64,000 nucleotides of DNA from Mesotaenium endlicherianum (GCA_009602735.1 WELA01012911.1:554352-618351); one strand, 5' to 3'; positions 44,281 to 55,431 are shown, counted from the stretch's first letter. The notes: a model not told the origin generated them from the sequence alone. Translations and numbers: made by a program.

Positions 44281-45105
44281 NNNNNNNNNNNNNNNNNNNN
44301 NNNNNNNNNNNNNNNNNNNNNNNNNNNNNNNNNNNNNNNNNNNNNNNNNNNNNNNNNNNNNNNNNNNNNNNNNNNNNNNNNNNNNNNNNNNNNNNNNNNN
44401 NNNNNNNNNNNNNNNNNNNNNNNNNNNNNNNNNNNNNNNNNNNNNNNNNNNNNNNNNNNNNNNNNNNNNNNNNNNNNNNNNNNNNNNNNNNNNNNNNNNN
44501 NNNNNNNNNNNNNNNNNNNNNNNNNNNNNNNNNNNNNNNNNNNNNNNNNNNNNNNNNNNNNNNNNNNNNNNNNNNNNNNNNNNNNNNNNNNNNNNNNNNN
44601 NNNNNNNNNNNNNNNNNNNNNNNNNNNNNNNNNNNNNNNNNNNNNNNNNNNNNNNNNNNNNNNNNNNNNNNNNNNNNNNNNNNNNNNNNNNNNNNNNNNN
44701 NNNNNNNNNNNNNNNNNNNNNNNNNNNNNNNNNNNNNNNNNNNNNNNNNNNNNNNNNNNNNNNNNNNNNNNNNNNNNNNNNNNNNNNNNNNNNNNNNNNN
44801 NNNNNNNNNNNNNNNNNNNNNNNNNNNNNNNNNNNNNNNNNNNNNNNNNNNNNNNNNNNNNNNNNNNNNNNNNNNNNNNNNNNNNNNNNNNNNNNNNNNN
44901 NNNNNNNNNNNNNNNNNNNNNNNNNNNNNNNNNNNNNNNNNNNNNNNNNNNNNNNNNNNNNNNNNNNNNNNNNNNNNNNNNNNNNNNNNNNNNNNNNNNN
45001 NNNNNNNNNNNNNNNNNNNNNNNNNNNNNNNNNNNNNNNNNNNNNNNNNNNNNNNNNNNNNNNNNNNNNNNNNNNNNNNNNNNNNNNNNNNNNNNNNNNN
45101 NNNNN
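44281..45105. other. Assembly gap (825 N)
   Basis: Run of N. By position it hides the RT palm, RNase H and connection region of element B. ORFs of X residues across it carry no information. Confidence 0.99.
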
Positions 45106-46067
45106 TCTTGACAAATAGCACCGGGGCTCCAAATGGCGACTTTCTAGGTCCAATGAAGCCATGCTCCAGTAGCTCCTTGATTTGCTTCTTGACTTCGTCT
45201 AGCTCCGTGTATGAGATTTTGAACGTAGGCCAAGAGATGGGCTTGCTTCCGGGCTCCAACTCTATCTTGTGGTCTACGAATCTCTTGGGGGGTAGGCCCT
45301 TGGGCAATTCCGGGGAGAACACTTCTTTGTAGTCCTCAAAGACTTCTTGTATCTCCTTGGGAACGGGGCTGCCTTCTTGACTCTCGATGTCTTTCTTGAT
45401 GTCTTTTGGCGTGATCAAGGCCAAAAGAAGCTCGTGTCCCTTCCTCACAAGTCTCTTGAGTTGGAGGGCGGACAATAGTATCTCGTGTGCCGGCTTCTGG
45501 ATGTCTTGGGTCTGGATATTCTGGATTGCGCGCAAAATACAGATTCTTGAAGTGATGTCATTCTTGATCTTGATAGTACTGGTCCTCCAATCAACTTGGG
45601 GGTTGTGCTTGGTCAACCAAGGCGTCCCTAGGATGACGTCGTACTTGCCCAATTGCATGGGNGCTTGGAGGAGAATACTACTCTATCCTTGAAGAACTTG
45701 ATAGAGAGTGCCAAGGAGTACGTCTTCTTGGAATATTGGAGAATCTATCGGGCATCATAATCTCCTCGTCGTGGTCAAGAGTTTGCATAGTAATACCGTG
45801 CTTGGTGGCAAAATCTGCGGCAATGAAGTTGCCTTGAGCTCCGCTATCCACCAAGATGTGGACCTTCTCTCCTCCAAGGTTACTTCTCAAACTCATTGGA
45901 GCTGGGACGTCGTTTTCAACGGGGGTCTCCACCTCACTTGTCTTGTTGCCTTCTCGTGAAGTGGGTCTTGGGGTGGTAGGCTCCTGGCCTACCGGCGCTG
46001 TCCGTTTTTTGACAACTTTTTGGGGCATGAGAGTGCACGATGGCCCTTTTCCTTGCAATAAAAGCAT
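45106..46067 (-). pseudogene. Element B protease and RT start
   Basis: The pol frame opens in overlap with gag (45989-46067). The aspartic protease motif is HILVDSGAQGNFIAADF, with the later KYDVILGTPWL flap/end block. The RT entry is FVDHKIELEPGSKPI … FIGPRKSPFGAPVLFVK, then the gap. The frame breaks near 45675, where an ambiguous N sits at 45662. Pol lies in the -1 frame relative to gag. Confidence 0.87.
45975..46010 (-). promoter_or_regulatory. -1 ribosomal frameshift signal between gag and pol (element B)
   Basis: Minus strand: slippery A AAA AAC in gag phase (46010-46004), a 10-nt spacer, then a perfect hairpin GGTAGGC-CAGGA-GCCTACC (45993-45975). The gag stop TAG (45991-45989) lies inside the stem. 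The pol frame is open through this point in -1. AAAAAAC is a classic retroviral slip heptamer. Confidence 0.85.
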
Positions 46068-47269
46068 AGTCCAGCCGTCATGAGAGCTTCTTTTTCAGCC
46101 GGGGAGAGTCTTGCTTTCACTCCTTGCAGGTTTCTTGCATCATAAGTGTCATTGGAGGGTCTTCCTCTCTTCCGGGCAGCCGCGGAGTCCCTTTTAATAA
46201 CTTCGATTTCCATGGGTGTGGGTCGAGATTCGGATGTGGAAGGGGCTGCATACACCCGCGTTGCCGGTATCCGTGAAGATGAAGGCACGGAGTGCTTGAA
46301 ATCCAAGGTATCCACCTTTTGGGCCACTTCAATGATCTTTGAGAAGTCCGTCAAGTCGCGTAATTCCACTTCCTTTGCCACCTTGGGTTTGAGGCCAAAG
46401 ATGTAGCGGTCAATCTTCTCCTCGAGAGACATGTTGGGGATCTCAAGAGTGAGGGCGTGAAATCTGGATGTATACTCTTGAACGGACGTCGTTTGCTTGA
46501 GATGGTGGAGCTTTCCTCGGGCAATCTTCTCCGCATTGATGGGCATGAATTGCTTCTTGAGGGCCTCACGAAAATCTGCCCATCTTGCATATGATGGTGG
46601 GGGCTCTTGGCCGAGCATGGGGTGCGCCATAGCTTGATATATAGCCGCTTGATAGTTACGCCACCATGATGTTGCTGCTCCTCTAAGTAAGGTAACGGCA
46701 AAGGGAACGTAGTCCTCCTCGGGTACTTCAAGGAACGCGAGGTACGTCTCCACTTGGTAGAGCCATAAATTCAAGTTGGCACCTTTCCCGGGGTTGAAAG
46801 TGTCGAGTTTGCCGGGCTTGATGAGTTTCCTTGCTCTTGTTGGCTCTTGTGGAGGCGCTTGAGCCGGGGCTAGATTTTGAGCATTGCTCGCAATAGGGGC
46901 AACCATGGCAGCCATAACTTCTCTTGACGCTTCCACAGTTGCTTCATAGGTGGCCAAGCCCACTTGATTGTGGACGGTTATTAGGAAGGCTGCCCACTCA
47001 TGTGCGGGAACTCCTTATGGTGGGGTCAACTTTGCTATAGCGGCTGCCACGGACTTTGACGGTGCTCCTCCTTGTGGTTCTTCTTGTTGTCGCAAATTTC
47101 CTTGAGTAGGCTCTCCCATTGGCGCTGGAGGAGGGTGTGCTCCTCCTTGTGGTGCTTCTTGTTGTTGCAGATATTCTTGAGTGGGCTCTCCCATCGGCGC
47201 TGGAGGAGGGTGTCTTGGAGAGGAAGGGCTTCCTTCGAAAGCTTGTTGTTGCTCTTGAGGATCGGCCAT
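45989..47269 (-). pseudogene. Element B gag
   Basis: ATG 47269 (AAGATGG context) to TAG 45989, 426 codons, with a single in-frame TAA at 47017-47015. The N-terminus has two tandem copies of a ~29-residue Pro/Gln repeat (PPPAPMGEPTQ core). Capsid motifs: LNLWLYQVETYL, AATSWWRNYQ, FREALKKQFMP, LHHLKQTTSVQEYTSRF. A zinc knuckle CFYCKEKGHRALSC sits near the end. Only the one stop prevents a full product. Confidence 0.88.
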
Positions 47270-47293
47270 CTTCTTGTGCTACCAAAGTGCCTA

Positions 47294-47305
47294 GCTCCGA
47301 TACCA
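47294..47305 (-). promoter_or_regulatory. Primer-binding site of element B
   Basis: Minus strand TGGTATCGGAGC, one base after the 5' LTR. Same primer site as family A. Confidence 0.85.
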
Positions 47306-47306
47306 C

Positions 47307-47810
47307 TGTAGTGAAACAGATGATAAAGTACTTAGTGAAATATAATACTTTATCTATTCAAGACGAGGATCTTTGAACACAAGGGGTAGCTTCTTAAAAG
47401 AGAGATGGCTTCTTGAAAGTTAATATATTTTCTGGATTTTGGCAAGTACAAGAGTGATTCCGGAATGTCTTTCTATGTTCTAGCTCTTGTTTATATACTT
47501 GCTACATAAGCAATTTCTAGGAAGGTGTATGTTGATGTGTTGCCACCCAACACATCCCAAAACTTGCCACCTCTTTCTAGAATAATGTACACATGTCCTT
47601 TTGACCTAAAAATGGCACATTTGACTTTTGCCACGTGGAGTTCTTCTAGGTCTTTCCTCTAACTTTGAAAATGCCTTAGAAGGTTCAAAGGACATGAACC
47701 AAGTCACTAGAGTACCTATTCACACCTGAATCCACACAATACTACTCCAAATATATTTGAAAACATTTAAAATATATGCAAACTAATATATAATAACTCA
47801 AAGCACTACA
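47307..47810 (-). repeat. 5' LTR of element B
   Basis: 504 bp, close to the 3' LTR but with small indels (for example an extra AAAATGGCACATTTGAC region near 47610). Termini TGTAGTG…CACTACA. Confidence 0.93.
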
Positions 47811-47815
47811 CTAGC

Positions 47816-49112
47816 ACAAGATCATTAAAGCCAGTGTTGAGTACCTCAAATGCAAGCGTTTCAGTTAGAATTGCAATGCCAAAACCTAACTGGACCTCAA
47901 TAGGCTTGGTTATTATTTTTGACAACCTTAGACAACAAAGCATTACTCTGACGCTTGTGATTGAACTGCTGCTGATCCCAGGCTTCAGCATCGTGGATCA
48001 AGTCAGCCAGTTTCTCATTCTTCTTTTCAGCAAAATGACCAGCGACTTCGGATTTCAAGCCATACCTGAAGTATGCTATCCTATACCGCTCTGGCAGGTA
48101 TGGCTGCTTCATCATGTTCTCCTGGAACTTTTGAGCGAACTCAGCAACTGAAGTGGGTCTGCTTCAGTGTCAAGGAGATCATTTCATGCATAGCTTATTC
48201 CTCCTGATTGATTACATCAAACTTCTCATGCAGTTTCTCGACAAACTCTACCCAAGTAGGGTCACCGAGTTGTTGAGCCTTACGCTCTCCTTTCCAATAC
48301 AGCCACCAGTCTGCTGCACTGCCTTTCAGTAGAGCACCAGTGTGCCTGACCTTCTCGTAATCCTGCAGTTCTGGGTAGTTCTCCTGCCACTGCTCAACAT
48401 CAGCGAGAAACTTGATCAGGGAATATTTTTTGTTCCCCTCAGGATCATAATCCTGGGGAGGTTTTGACTTGGGCTTACTAGGCCCTCTGCCACCACCACC
48501 AGTGTTTTGAGAACCCAGTTGGTCTCTATCTCGTAGCAGAGACATTATGATTCTTTTGTTCTTCTGTTGGAACTAATACATGCTCGTCATTTGCGATTGC
48601 ATTTGCACGAACAATGCCCCCAAATCCACACTCTGAGGTGGGAGTCTAGCAAATGCAGCAGTAGCAGTGGCATCAACACGCTGAGTAGTGTCCTCAACAG
48701 TCCCTCTCGCTCCTGCAGCAGCAATTCCTGCCGCATTCAGCCGGTCACGAATTTGACCCAGGGGCACATTGAGTTGTACAGCAGGATGTGGGTTCAGAAT
48801 ATTGGCCCTTGATGCCATACGTTCTTCGACAGTGCACTCGTCCGCTGGCTGTCCTTCCCTCCTTTCTGTATCTTCAGCAGCCTTTGCTAATCGTTCAACT
48901 TCTAATCTGGCTCCCTCCTCCTCAGCCTGCTGTGCTGCGACTGCGGCAATAGCAGCTGCCTCATGTGCAGCCTCTCTAGCTGCAGTATTTGCCACTGCTT
49001 CAGAATATGTATGGGTTCCCGCTACATGGCTTTCAGCCAGATTTTTGACATTCCCGTTATCCTGGTTTTCCATGTCTCGGGAGTTGCTAGTTTGAAACCT
49101 TGTCCTTACCAT
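47816..49112 (-). pseudogene. Family A gag and protease remnant (A1)
   Basis: ATG 49112 (MVRTRFQTSNSRDMENQDN). The gag capsid part is readable in three pieces (49112-48573, 48545-48195, 48115-47897) split by stops/indels. Near 47905 the sequence jumps from gag (…ALLSKVVKN) straight into the end of protease (TKPIEVQLG, FEVLNTGFNDLVL). This deletes the zinc knuckle, the frameshift signal and the protease active site that A3 has. It is the 5' half of A1, continued across element B at 41457. Confidence 0.88.
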
Positions 49113-49133
49113 ACAAAGAAGACTGTGACAACT

Positions 49134-49275
49134 GCTTCGATACCACTGAAATGAATTGACTTACGAAATAGACGATTAGCAATTAATAAAGATTTTTATA
49201 TCAGCAAGTAATCTTTATGGTATTTTCTGTTAATTGATTAAACAGCAGGGACAACACACTAACACTGGGCAATAC
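49134..49275 (-). repeat. Primer-binding site and truncated 5' LTR of A1
   Basis: PBS TGGTATCGAAGC (49145-49134) and the LTR 3' end from 49147. The LTR is cut at about 49275, where it fuses to the RT of the opposite-strand copy A2 through a shared TCA. Confidence 0.85.
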
Positions 49276-50254
49276 TCGTAAGTCAGGATTGCTGAGGGGG
49301 ATGAACACAAGACTGCCTTCCGCACACGTTATAGACATTATGAGTTCAACGTCATGCCATTTGGACTGACTAATGCTCCTGCAACCTTCATGGGTGCTGT
49401 GAATGACATTTTCAGACCTTACCTGGATAAGTTTGTGCAAGTCTTCCTGGATGACATTATTTTCTAAAGATGAAGCTCAGCATGCTGAACACTTAAAGAC
49501 AGTCATGGACACCCTGAGAAGAAACCATTTGTATGCTAAAATGAGCAAGTGTGATTTCTTCAAGGAAAGTATTGAACTTCTAGGCCATGTTGTCAGCAAA
49601 GAAGGCATCCATGTGGATCCTAAGAAAGTCCAGACCATAAGGGACAGGCCTGTACCACAATCTGTCTCCGAAGTTAGATCCTTCCTTGGGTTGGCTAACT
49701 ACTATAAGAGATTTATTGAGAATTACTCTGCAAAGGCCAGTAAACTGACTGACCTTACTAAGAAAGACATAGGGTATGTGTGGGGGGAAGAGCAGCAGGC
49801 TGCCTTCCAGACCCTTAAAGATGCTCTTTGTTCTGCCCAAGTGCTAGTCGTGTATGACCCCAGCAAACCTGTGCAGGTGGTTACTGATGCTTCTGACTTT
49901 GCCATGGGTGCTATTTTGTTGCAGCTTGCTGACAAAACCACAAAAGATGGTAAGGTAAAGCAGGAGTGGCATCCTGTGTTGTATGAGTCTATGGAATTTA
50001 ATCTAGCTGAGATTAATTACTCTGTGCATGATAAAGAGCTGCTAGCTATCATTCATGTGCTCAAACAGTGGAGAGCATACTTACATGGTAAAGCTTTAAA
50101 GGTGATTACAAATCATCTAGCTCTGACTCACTTTCAGAACAAGTCCAAGCTGTCGAGGAGGGAGAACCGCTGGAGCCAGATGCTGGATCAGTTTCAGTGG
50201 ACATGGACAGGTGACAGGAGGTCCTGTCTCCATATAAGTTGGAGGGGATTGTGA
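49276..50254 (+). pseudogene. Family A RT/RNase H remnant (A2)
   Basis: Starts at [13 protein letters not shown] of the RT palm, then [12 protein letters not shown] and VFLDDIIF plus stop, identical in form to A1. From 49403 a 283-codon frame carries the thumb and RNase H ([11 protein letters not shown]). After MLDQFQ (50190) the sequence jumps to the spacer before ORF3, giving a short artificial tail to 50254. Confidence 0.88.
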
Positions 50255-50540
50255 CAGTTAGTGACAGATAGTGACAGTTGTGACACGCAGCCCACCTTTA
50301 AAATTCAGTTGGAGGGAGTGTGTTCTGCCTCGGGATCAGCCAGACAAATTTTTATAACCATCCTACACACTCAACCTGCGCTTACACTCACTTTCTCTCT
50401 AACTTAATTCTCTCATACTCACTCACACAAGGTATTACACACTAGGAACTCTCCCTATCACGTTCTTCTTCACCACGGGCACTCAGTAGCGGCAAAGTAC
50501 CATGACTTCACTGACTGCATTGTGTTTATGATTGAGCAAG
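50197..50540 (+). promoter_or_regulatory. Conserved spacer before the third ORF (A2)
   Basis: Homologue of 38190-37833. TTTTTATAACC at about 50347-50357 is in the same place as in A1, followed by the pyrimidine/ACTCA-rich leader. Conservation in a noncoding stretch suggests function in the parent element. Confidence 0.4.
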
Positions 50541-52071
50541 ATGACTCGAAAGTCGGAACTTAAGAGGAAGAGAAAGCAGAAGAGGCACATGCAGAATACT
50601 TGCAATTCCGTGGCGACATCGAATCATCCTCCATCTCCGCTCGGGAATCACAACGACTCCAACAACAGCGGGAGGCACAGATGAAGAAGGAGGAGGAGGA
50701 ACAGGCCACGCTGAGGCAGGAAGAACTGGACAGAAAAGCTGCAGAGGAGGCCAAGAAGGCGGAAGAGGAGAGGCAAGCTGAGGAGAGGCGAGGGCAGCAG
50801 GCGGAAGAAGAACAAAGAAGAATCAGCAGCTATCGCTACACGGTGCTGGGCATGGGCTTTGATCTATTGGAGGAGGCCTTCAAGTATGCCCAGAGAAGTC
50901 GCAGTGAGGCACAGAAGGACATCCTGCAGAGGGAAGGGGAGACATCCAAAAACTTTGACAAGAATGTAGAGGTCAGCACAGGACTCCTCCTCTATTACGA
51001 TTATATCAGGATGGTAGGATATACGGTCAAAGAGGCCAAGGCAATGGCTCAAGTGAATGAGGCAGGAGCTGTATTGATTACAGGTTTCTAGAGGGAAGAT
51101 AGGGTCATTTGGATGATCTCCATGGACGCGGACAGCTTTAAGGACTCTACATCCCACAACAGGTTTAAGGCCATGTATAATGAAGTGGAGAGGAGGAGCT
51201 GGGAGTTCTTGGCCAGGGAAACCAATCAGCTGGACTTTGCAAGGTACTGGTACCCGTGTATTCTGGAAAGGACAGACCCTGCCTTTTTTTTAGAAGCCCA
51301 CCGATTGGCGATGGATGACCATCAACATGAGGGACCAGCAGAATGACAGGGCAGGGGAGGAAGATTTCCTAACAGACCTGCAGAGGAACATTGTGTTGCC
51401 TCCTCACATTGCAGCTTGGGACCCAAGATTGGATGGAGTAAGAGACTGCATGAGTCAAGAAATGCAGCAGGACAGGAGCAGGGCCCGCGAGGTATTCTCT
51501 AAAGGGAAGCACGCTTATGCCAAATGGGCAAGCAAGCAGGGAGAGAAAGACCTGTATGCAGGCAGGACTCAACAGCCTCCACCAACACCCAAAAAGGGAA
51601 GGTCGGTGGGGTACTCTTTTTCTCGGGCAGAGCTGGAGCAGCTGACAGAGGAGACCCCAGCAGTCTCAGAGGATTTTGGGGGAAGAAGAGGAGGAGTTAG
51701 AGGAAGTAGAGGAGGAAGACGAGGAAGAACACACTAGCCCCGCTATGACCCAGACACCTGCCACATCCCCTGTAATAGAGAAGACTGGGTTGGCCAGGGT
51801 AGACACAGCTTTGCACCAACTCGCTGAAGAGGAAGATATCACTTGGCTGGGGACTGCCAGAGGACAAAGTCCAGTTGCAGGCCCAGAGATCCAGTCAGAC
51901 AGGGCAGACAGAATGGCTGTCAGAGAAATAGCCAGAGCCCTCCCAGCATCTCCCTTGCAGAGAGGATATGTGCTCTTGGCTCATGTAATGCAACATTTTT
52001 CTAGGATGCCGATATATGTACCTGGCAGTTCGAGGGATGTCCAAGAGAAGGCTGCCTCCCTTCAGTTTTAG
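50541..52071 (+). pseudogene. Family A third ORF (env position), unknown protein, copy A2
   Basis: ATG 50541 to TAG 52071-52073 region, ~505 codons with frameshifts near 50570, 51285 and 51680 and a TAG after LITGF (51091). Domain order is as in A1: basic start, Glu/Lys coiled coil (EEEEQATLRQEELDRKAAEE), SSYRYTVLGMGFDLLEEAFK, MVGYTVKEAKAMAQVNEAG, FKAMYNEVERRSWEFL, WDPRLDGVRDCM, KKGRSVGYSFSRAELEQL and an acidic tail, ending ALPASPLQRGYVLLAHVM … VQEKAASLQF. No similarity that I can name. The lesions differ from those of A1, so both derive from a once-intact frame. Confidence 0.75.
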
Positions 52072-52330
52072 ACTGTGCAGGAGGAAACAGCCAAGTTACC
52101 ACGTTCTCTTCTTGGTTTCCCCTACTCAGAGCCCCCAGGCTTCAGGAGACCCCAAGACAGAAGCAGGAGGTCTGGCTCTCGGTCTCGCTCCCCTGATCGT
52201 AGAGCCCAAGGAACATCTCCTTCAGAAGGGCAGTAGGCTGAGGGGAAGGAGATCGGTGCTTTCAGTTGGGGAAAAACCATGTACCCATTGTTAGTGTTGT
52301 CGAGGCAACAATCTGTTAAGTTGAAGAGAT
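52072..52330 (+). other. A2 3' untranslated region
   Basis: No ORF. Ends with GTTGAAGAGAT, the PPT equivalent, just before the LTR. The GTTGTCGAGGCAAC palindrome remnant is at about 52298-52311. Confidence 0.6.
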
Positions 52331-53038
52331 TGTAATGAATCAGTATATTGGTAGATATAATATTCATTTAAATATAATAGTTAAAGCAGTTCCGCCTGCT
52401 GAACTTTAGTTAGTATTGAGTCTGCTGGACTTCATATAATTATCAGTTAAATGACTCAGCCGGGAGCAGCAGGCTGAAGTCTACTAGGTCAACTTGCTGA
52501 CACATTTTTTGACAGCCAGCTGCCTTCCGTACTCGGTAGCAGCGAATTGCCTAGATACGCAATTAAGTGTGGTGTGCTAGATGAATGGCCAAACGACATC
52601 CTTAAGATGGATGTCGATTCGGGATGATAGGAGATGGCAGTGGATTTGGTTAATCGAGGTCCCACCAACGTGGTTAACTCCCGGGTAGGCGGTGCCATCG
52701 CACTGGCCATTGAACAGTAAACTCATTCTATGTACATATGCTAGGCATTGCCCTCGAGTTCGGCATACGGAATTAAGGCCAACTCTCTTGTACAGCTTAC
52801 TGAGAGGGATCTGAATCCAAGGCGAGAAGCCATTGATATGCACTGTCTCCTAGCCTTGCTTATGTGTGAGTTTATTGATTGCATTATCGATGCTAGTTTA
52901 CTTCCATTTGACTTTACGAGTATTGTCTACTGCTAGTGTGTTGTCTTTTGCTGTTTAATCAATACCATAAAGATTACTTGCTGATATGAAGATCTTCATT
53001 AATTGTTAATCGTGTATTTGGTAAGTCGATTCATTTCA
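52331..53038 (+). repeat. 3' LTR of A2 (family A)
   Basis: 708 bp from TGTAATGAATCAG to CGATTCATTTCA. Confidence 0.9.
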
Positions 53039-55431
53039 AAAGGCCACACTTCAAGAGCGGAGAAGTAACACTTCTCCACTTTTTGACTTTAACCACACTT
53101 CAATGGACCCCCTCGCTGGAAATCGTACAGTTAACACCAATTAGAGCACACAATTACATGCAGTCAGGAAAGATATTGACCAGTTAGAACACGCTATTTT
53201 GAGCACTAAATTCCAAAATCAAAAGTCGCCGAAATCAAAAGTCGCCGACACGCTTCTCTCTTTCGAGAGAAAGTCGTTAAGGGATTGACTTTTGTTTTTT
53301 TTCTTCCAGCCCCGCACACTCGAGATCCGATGTTGACTTTGTTTTGATTGGTCAGCATGGCCGCGTCTTTGCGACCAGGTGTCCATCCATTTCCAAGCGT
53401 GTCAAGTTCTCACACGTTCATGGACTTTCAGCATTGCCTTTAAACCCTCAAAATAGAGGGATTTAGTCCCGGGGACTTACACCCTTGGGATAAACCTCAT
53501 TAAGAGGTTTTACCTGGAGGGATCTTTCGCCCCTCATGTACTTCAGCCCGCGATTGGCGTGAACACAAGGGGGCTGGTACCCTGGGTCCTCGACTGCTCT
53601 CGTGCAATTTGTATATATAAAATATTTGTTGTGCACGCCGGAGAATGTATCAATATGGGCCAAATTTCATCAGCATGATTGTGGGTTAATTCAAGAAATT
53701 TGATTGGTTTCGAGAGGAGCACGGCAAATCAGGGGCCAGGGCCACCCGCGCCACCCAAGTTCCTTGGCCGCCTCGTTGTGAGCGGGCAACATGCGGCAAC
53801 GTGTAGAGTGGACAACCGGACAGGCCTGTAAAGGCCACAAATCTTGCTGACAACATTGAGCGGACAATCCAGGACGCGTTGCCCGCTCACGTGGTATGTC
53901 AGATACGCGGGCTGGTCAACTTGGCCCAACTCACCGGGCAACGTGAAATAGGCTTGTCAGGGCCACCCCCTCAGCCCGTCAACTTTGCCCTCCGTTAAAG
54001 CGGACAGGCCACTCTCACCACCCGGCGACTTGGGCCAAGGACGTCTTTGGCCCGGGCGACGGCAAGGTTGTTAGGAGGTACGCTTGCTCCTTGCGATGAC
54101 CGGGCCAAGGCCACTAACACAAGCGCTTCTCCTTCACCTTCACCTTCCCGCGTCGCTTCTTTGCTAGCGGGCTGAAGATAGCTACTTGTGGTCTTATCTA
54201 CCTCCACCTATTTCACTATCTTCACTTGACCATACTCCTCCTTGGTCTTCACTTGACCCATGCATTAAAGCACTAGAGGATAGGCTACTCTCTTTGTGCA
54301 ACTCCTTCCACATGCTTAGCTTCTTGAGTGCACTCTAGCCTTGGTCACCCCATTGACACTTCTTAGTACTAAACCTAGCTTGTCTTGGTGCTCTACTTTC
54401 ACATGAAGAGCTTCCATAGATGCACCAAAATCTGCCCCTTAACTATGCCAACACAACACTATTGGCACATGCACTTCTAGTGGGAGACATCTCTTGCACT
54501 AGCCCTCTTGCACCAACTTCATACCTTGCTTCTTCTTCCACACCCTAGGCTTATCTTCATCATAGCTCTCACCCTAAAGTACCCCATAGTAGTCTCCTCC
54601 ATAAGAAAAAGAAAAATCTGAACTTGAAAGGCTCCATCTCCACTTATCTTGCTTGAAGAAAAATCTGCGTCACTTCTTCTTGCTCCAAGCCTTCTCCACG
54701 GCGCTTTTCTTCACTTGAGACTTCATCAATCTCCATAAGAATAACCAAGCTCCGTCATGGCTGGCCAACATATCCAGTGGCTATATAGAAGTGATGCAAG
54801 GCAACCCAAATCTGGCCACATACTTGGCCAACTTGGTGCAACACCCCGGTGCACCCTCGCTTGAGCTTCTCATGAGCTCCTCTTGAGCTTGCGAGTGCTA
54901 TGCTCGCCAAAGCTCCTAGACTTGCAAGTACACATGCTTGCTAAGTCCCCGGTTGCCTACTCTTAAAATCTGCTCCACCTTCATTGAAGATCTGAAATAA
55001 AGATGGGCACACACTCCTTTCTAGCCACTATGCTAAGCCCCCCTTAAAAAAAGTGCTTAACACCAAAGAGCTTGCATCTTCAAGGAAAAATCCAACCGTG
55101 TAAACTCCAGATTTTCTTCATGCTCATATGTCTCCATACTCAAGCAAAGGCTGCTCTATATTACTTATATCAATACCATGCTTGGGCAACCTTCTTATAC
55201 TACAAAGAAGACGTACAACAATCTGGTTGCATCCACATTGACACTTCTTGGAGCACCTCCCTCTTCCCATCTCCTCCCTCCTTCAAGGGAGTGAGATGCT
55301 AGCTTGCATCAACGTCTTCACGGCCGCCCTTAGCAGCTTATAAATCATCCTTGCTTATCCTCTCTACCCTCTCTACACTCCTACAAGCATCACCAACCAA
55401 AGCTCCCTCCTCCAAATGAAGCAACTAGGTA
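53039..55431. other. Noncoding: A2 flank and leader of a family E element
   Basis: No ORF with known motifs. The right part (roughly 54240-55431, rich in CTTCTT/CTCCA words) is downstream, on the minus strand, of the PBS at 55443-55432, and so is probably leader or decayed gag of a family E element. The left part is unidentified. Confidence 0.45.

Larger units (their letters stand above)
41458..47815 (-). mobile_element. Complete nested LTR retrotransposon, family B
   Basis: LTRs at 41463-41957 (3') and 47307-47810 (5'), termini TGTAGTG…CACTACA. The 5-bp duplication CTAGC occurs at 41458-41462 and 47811-47815. Minus-strand order: PBS, gag, -1 frameshift signal, protease, RT (mostly in the N gap), integrase, chromodomain, PPT. 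It sits inside the protease-RT spacer of A1 and is therefore younger than A1. Confidence 0.95.
49276..53038 (+). mobile_element. Family A copy A2, 5'-truncated and internally deleted
   Basis: Contains RT/RNase H (to 50196), then the pre-ORF3 spacer, ORF3, 3' UTR and 3' LTR. Integrase and chromodomain are missing. It lies in opposite orientation to A1, with closely matching sequence. Confidence 0.88.

Noticed and set aside
44219-45658. ORFs of 299-489 codons made largely of X
   Set aside because: They span the 825-N gap and carry no sequence information beyond their short ends.
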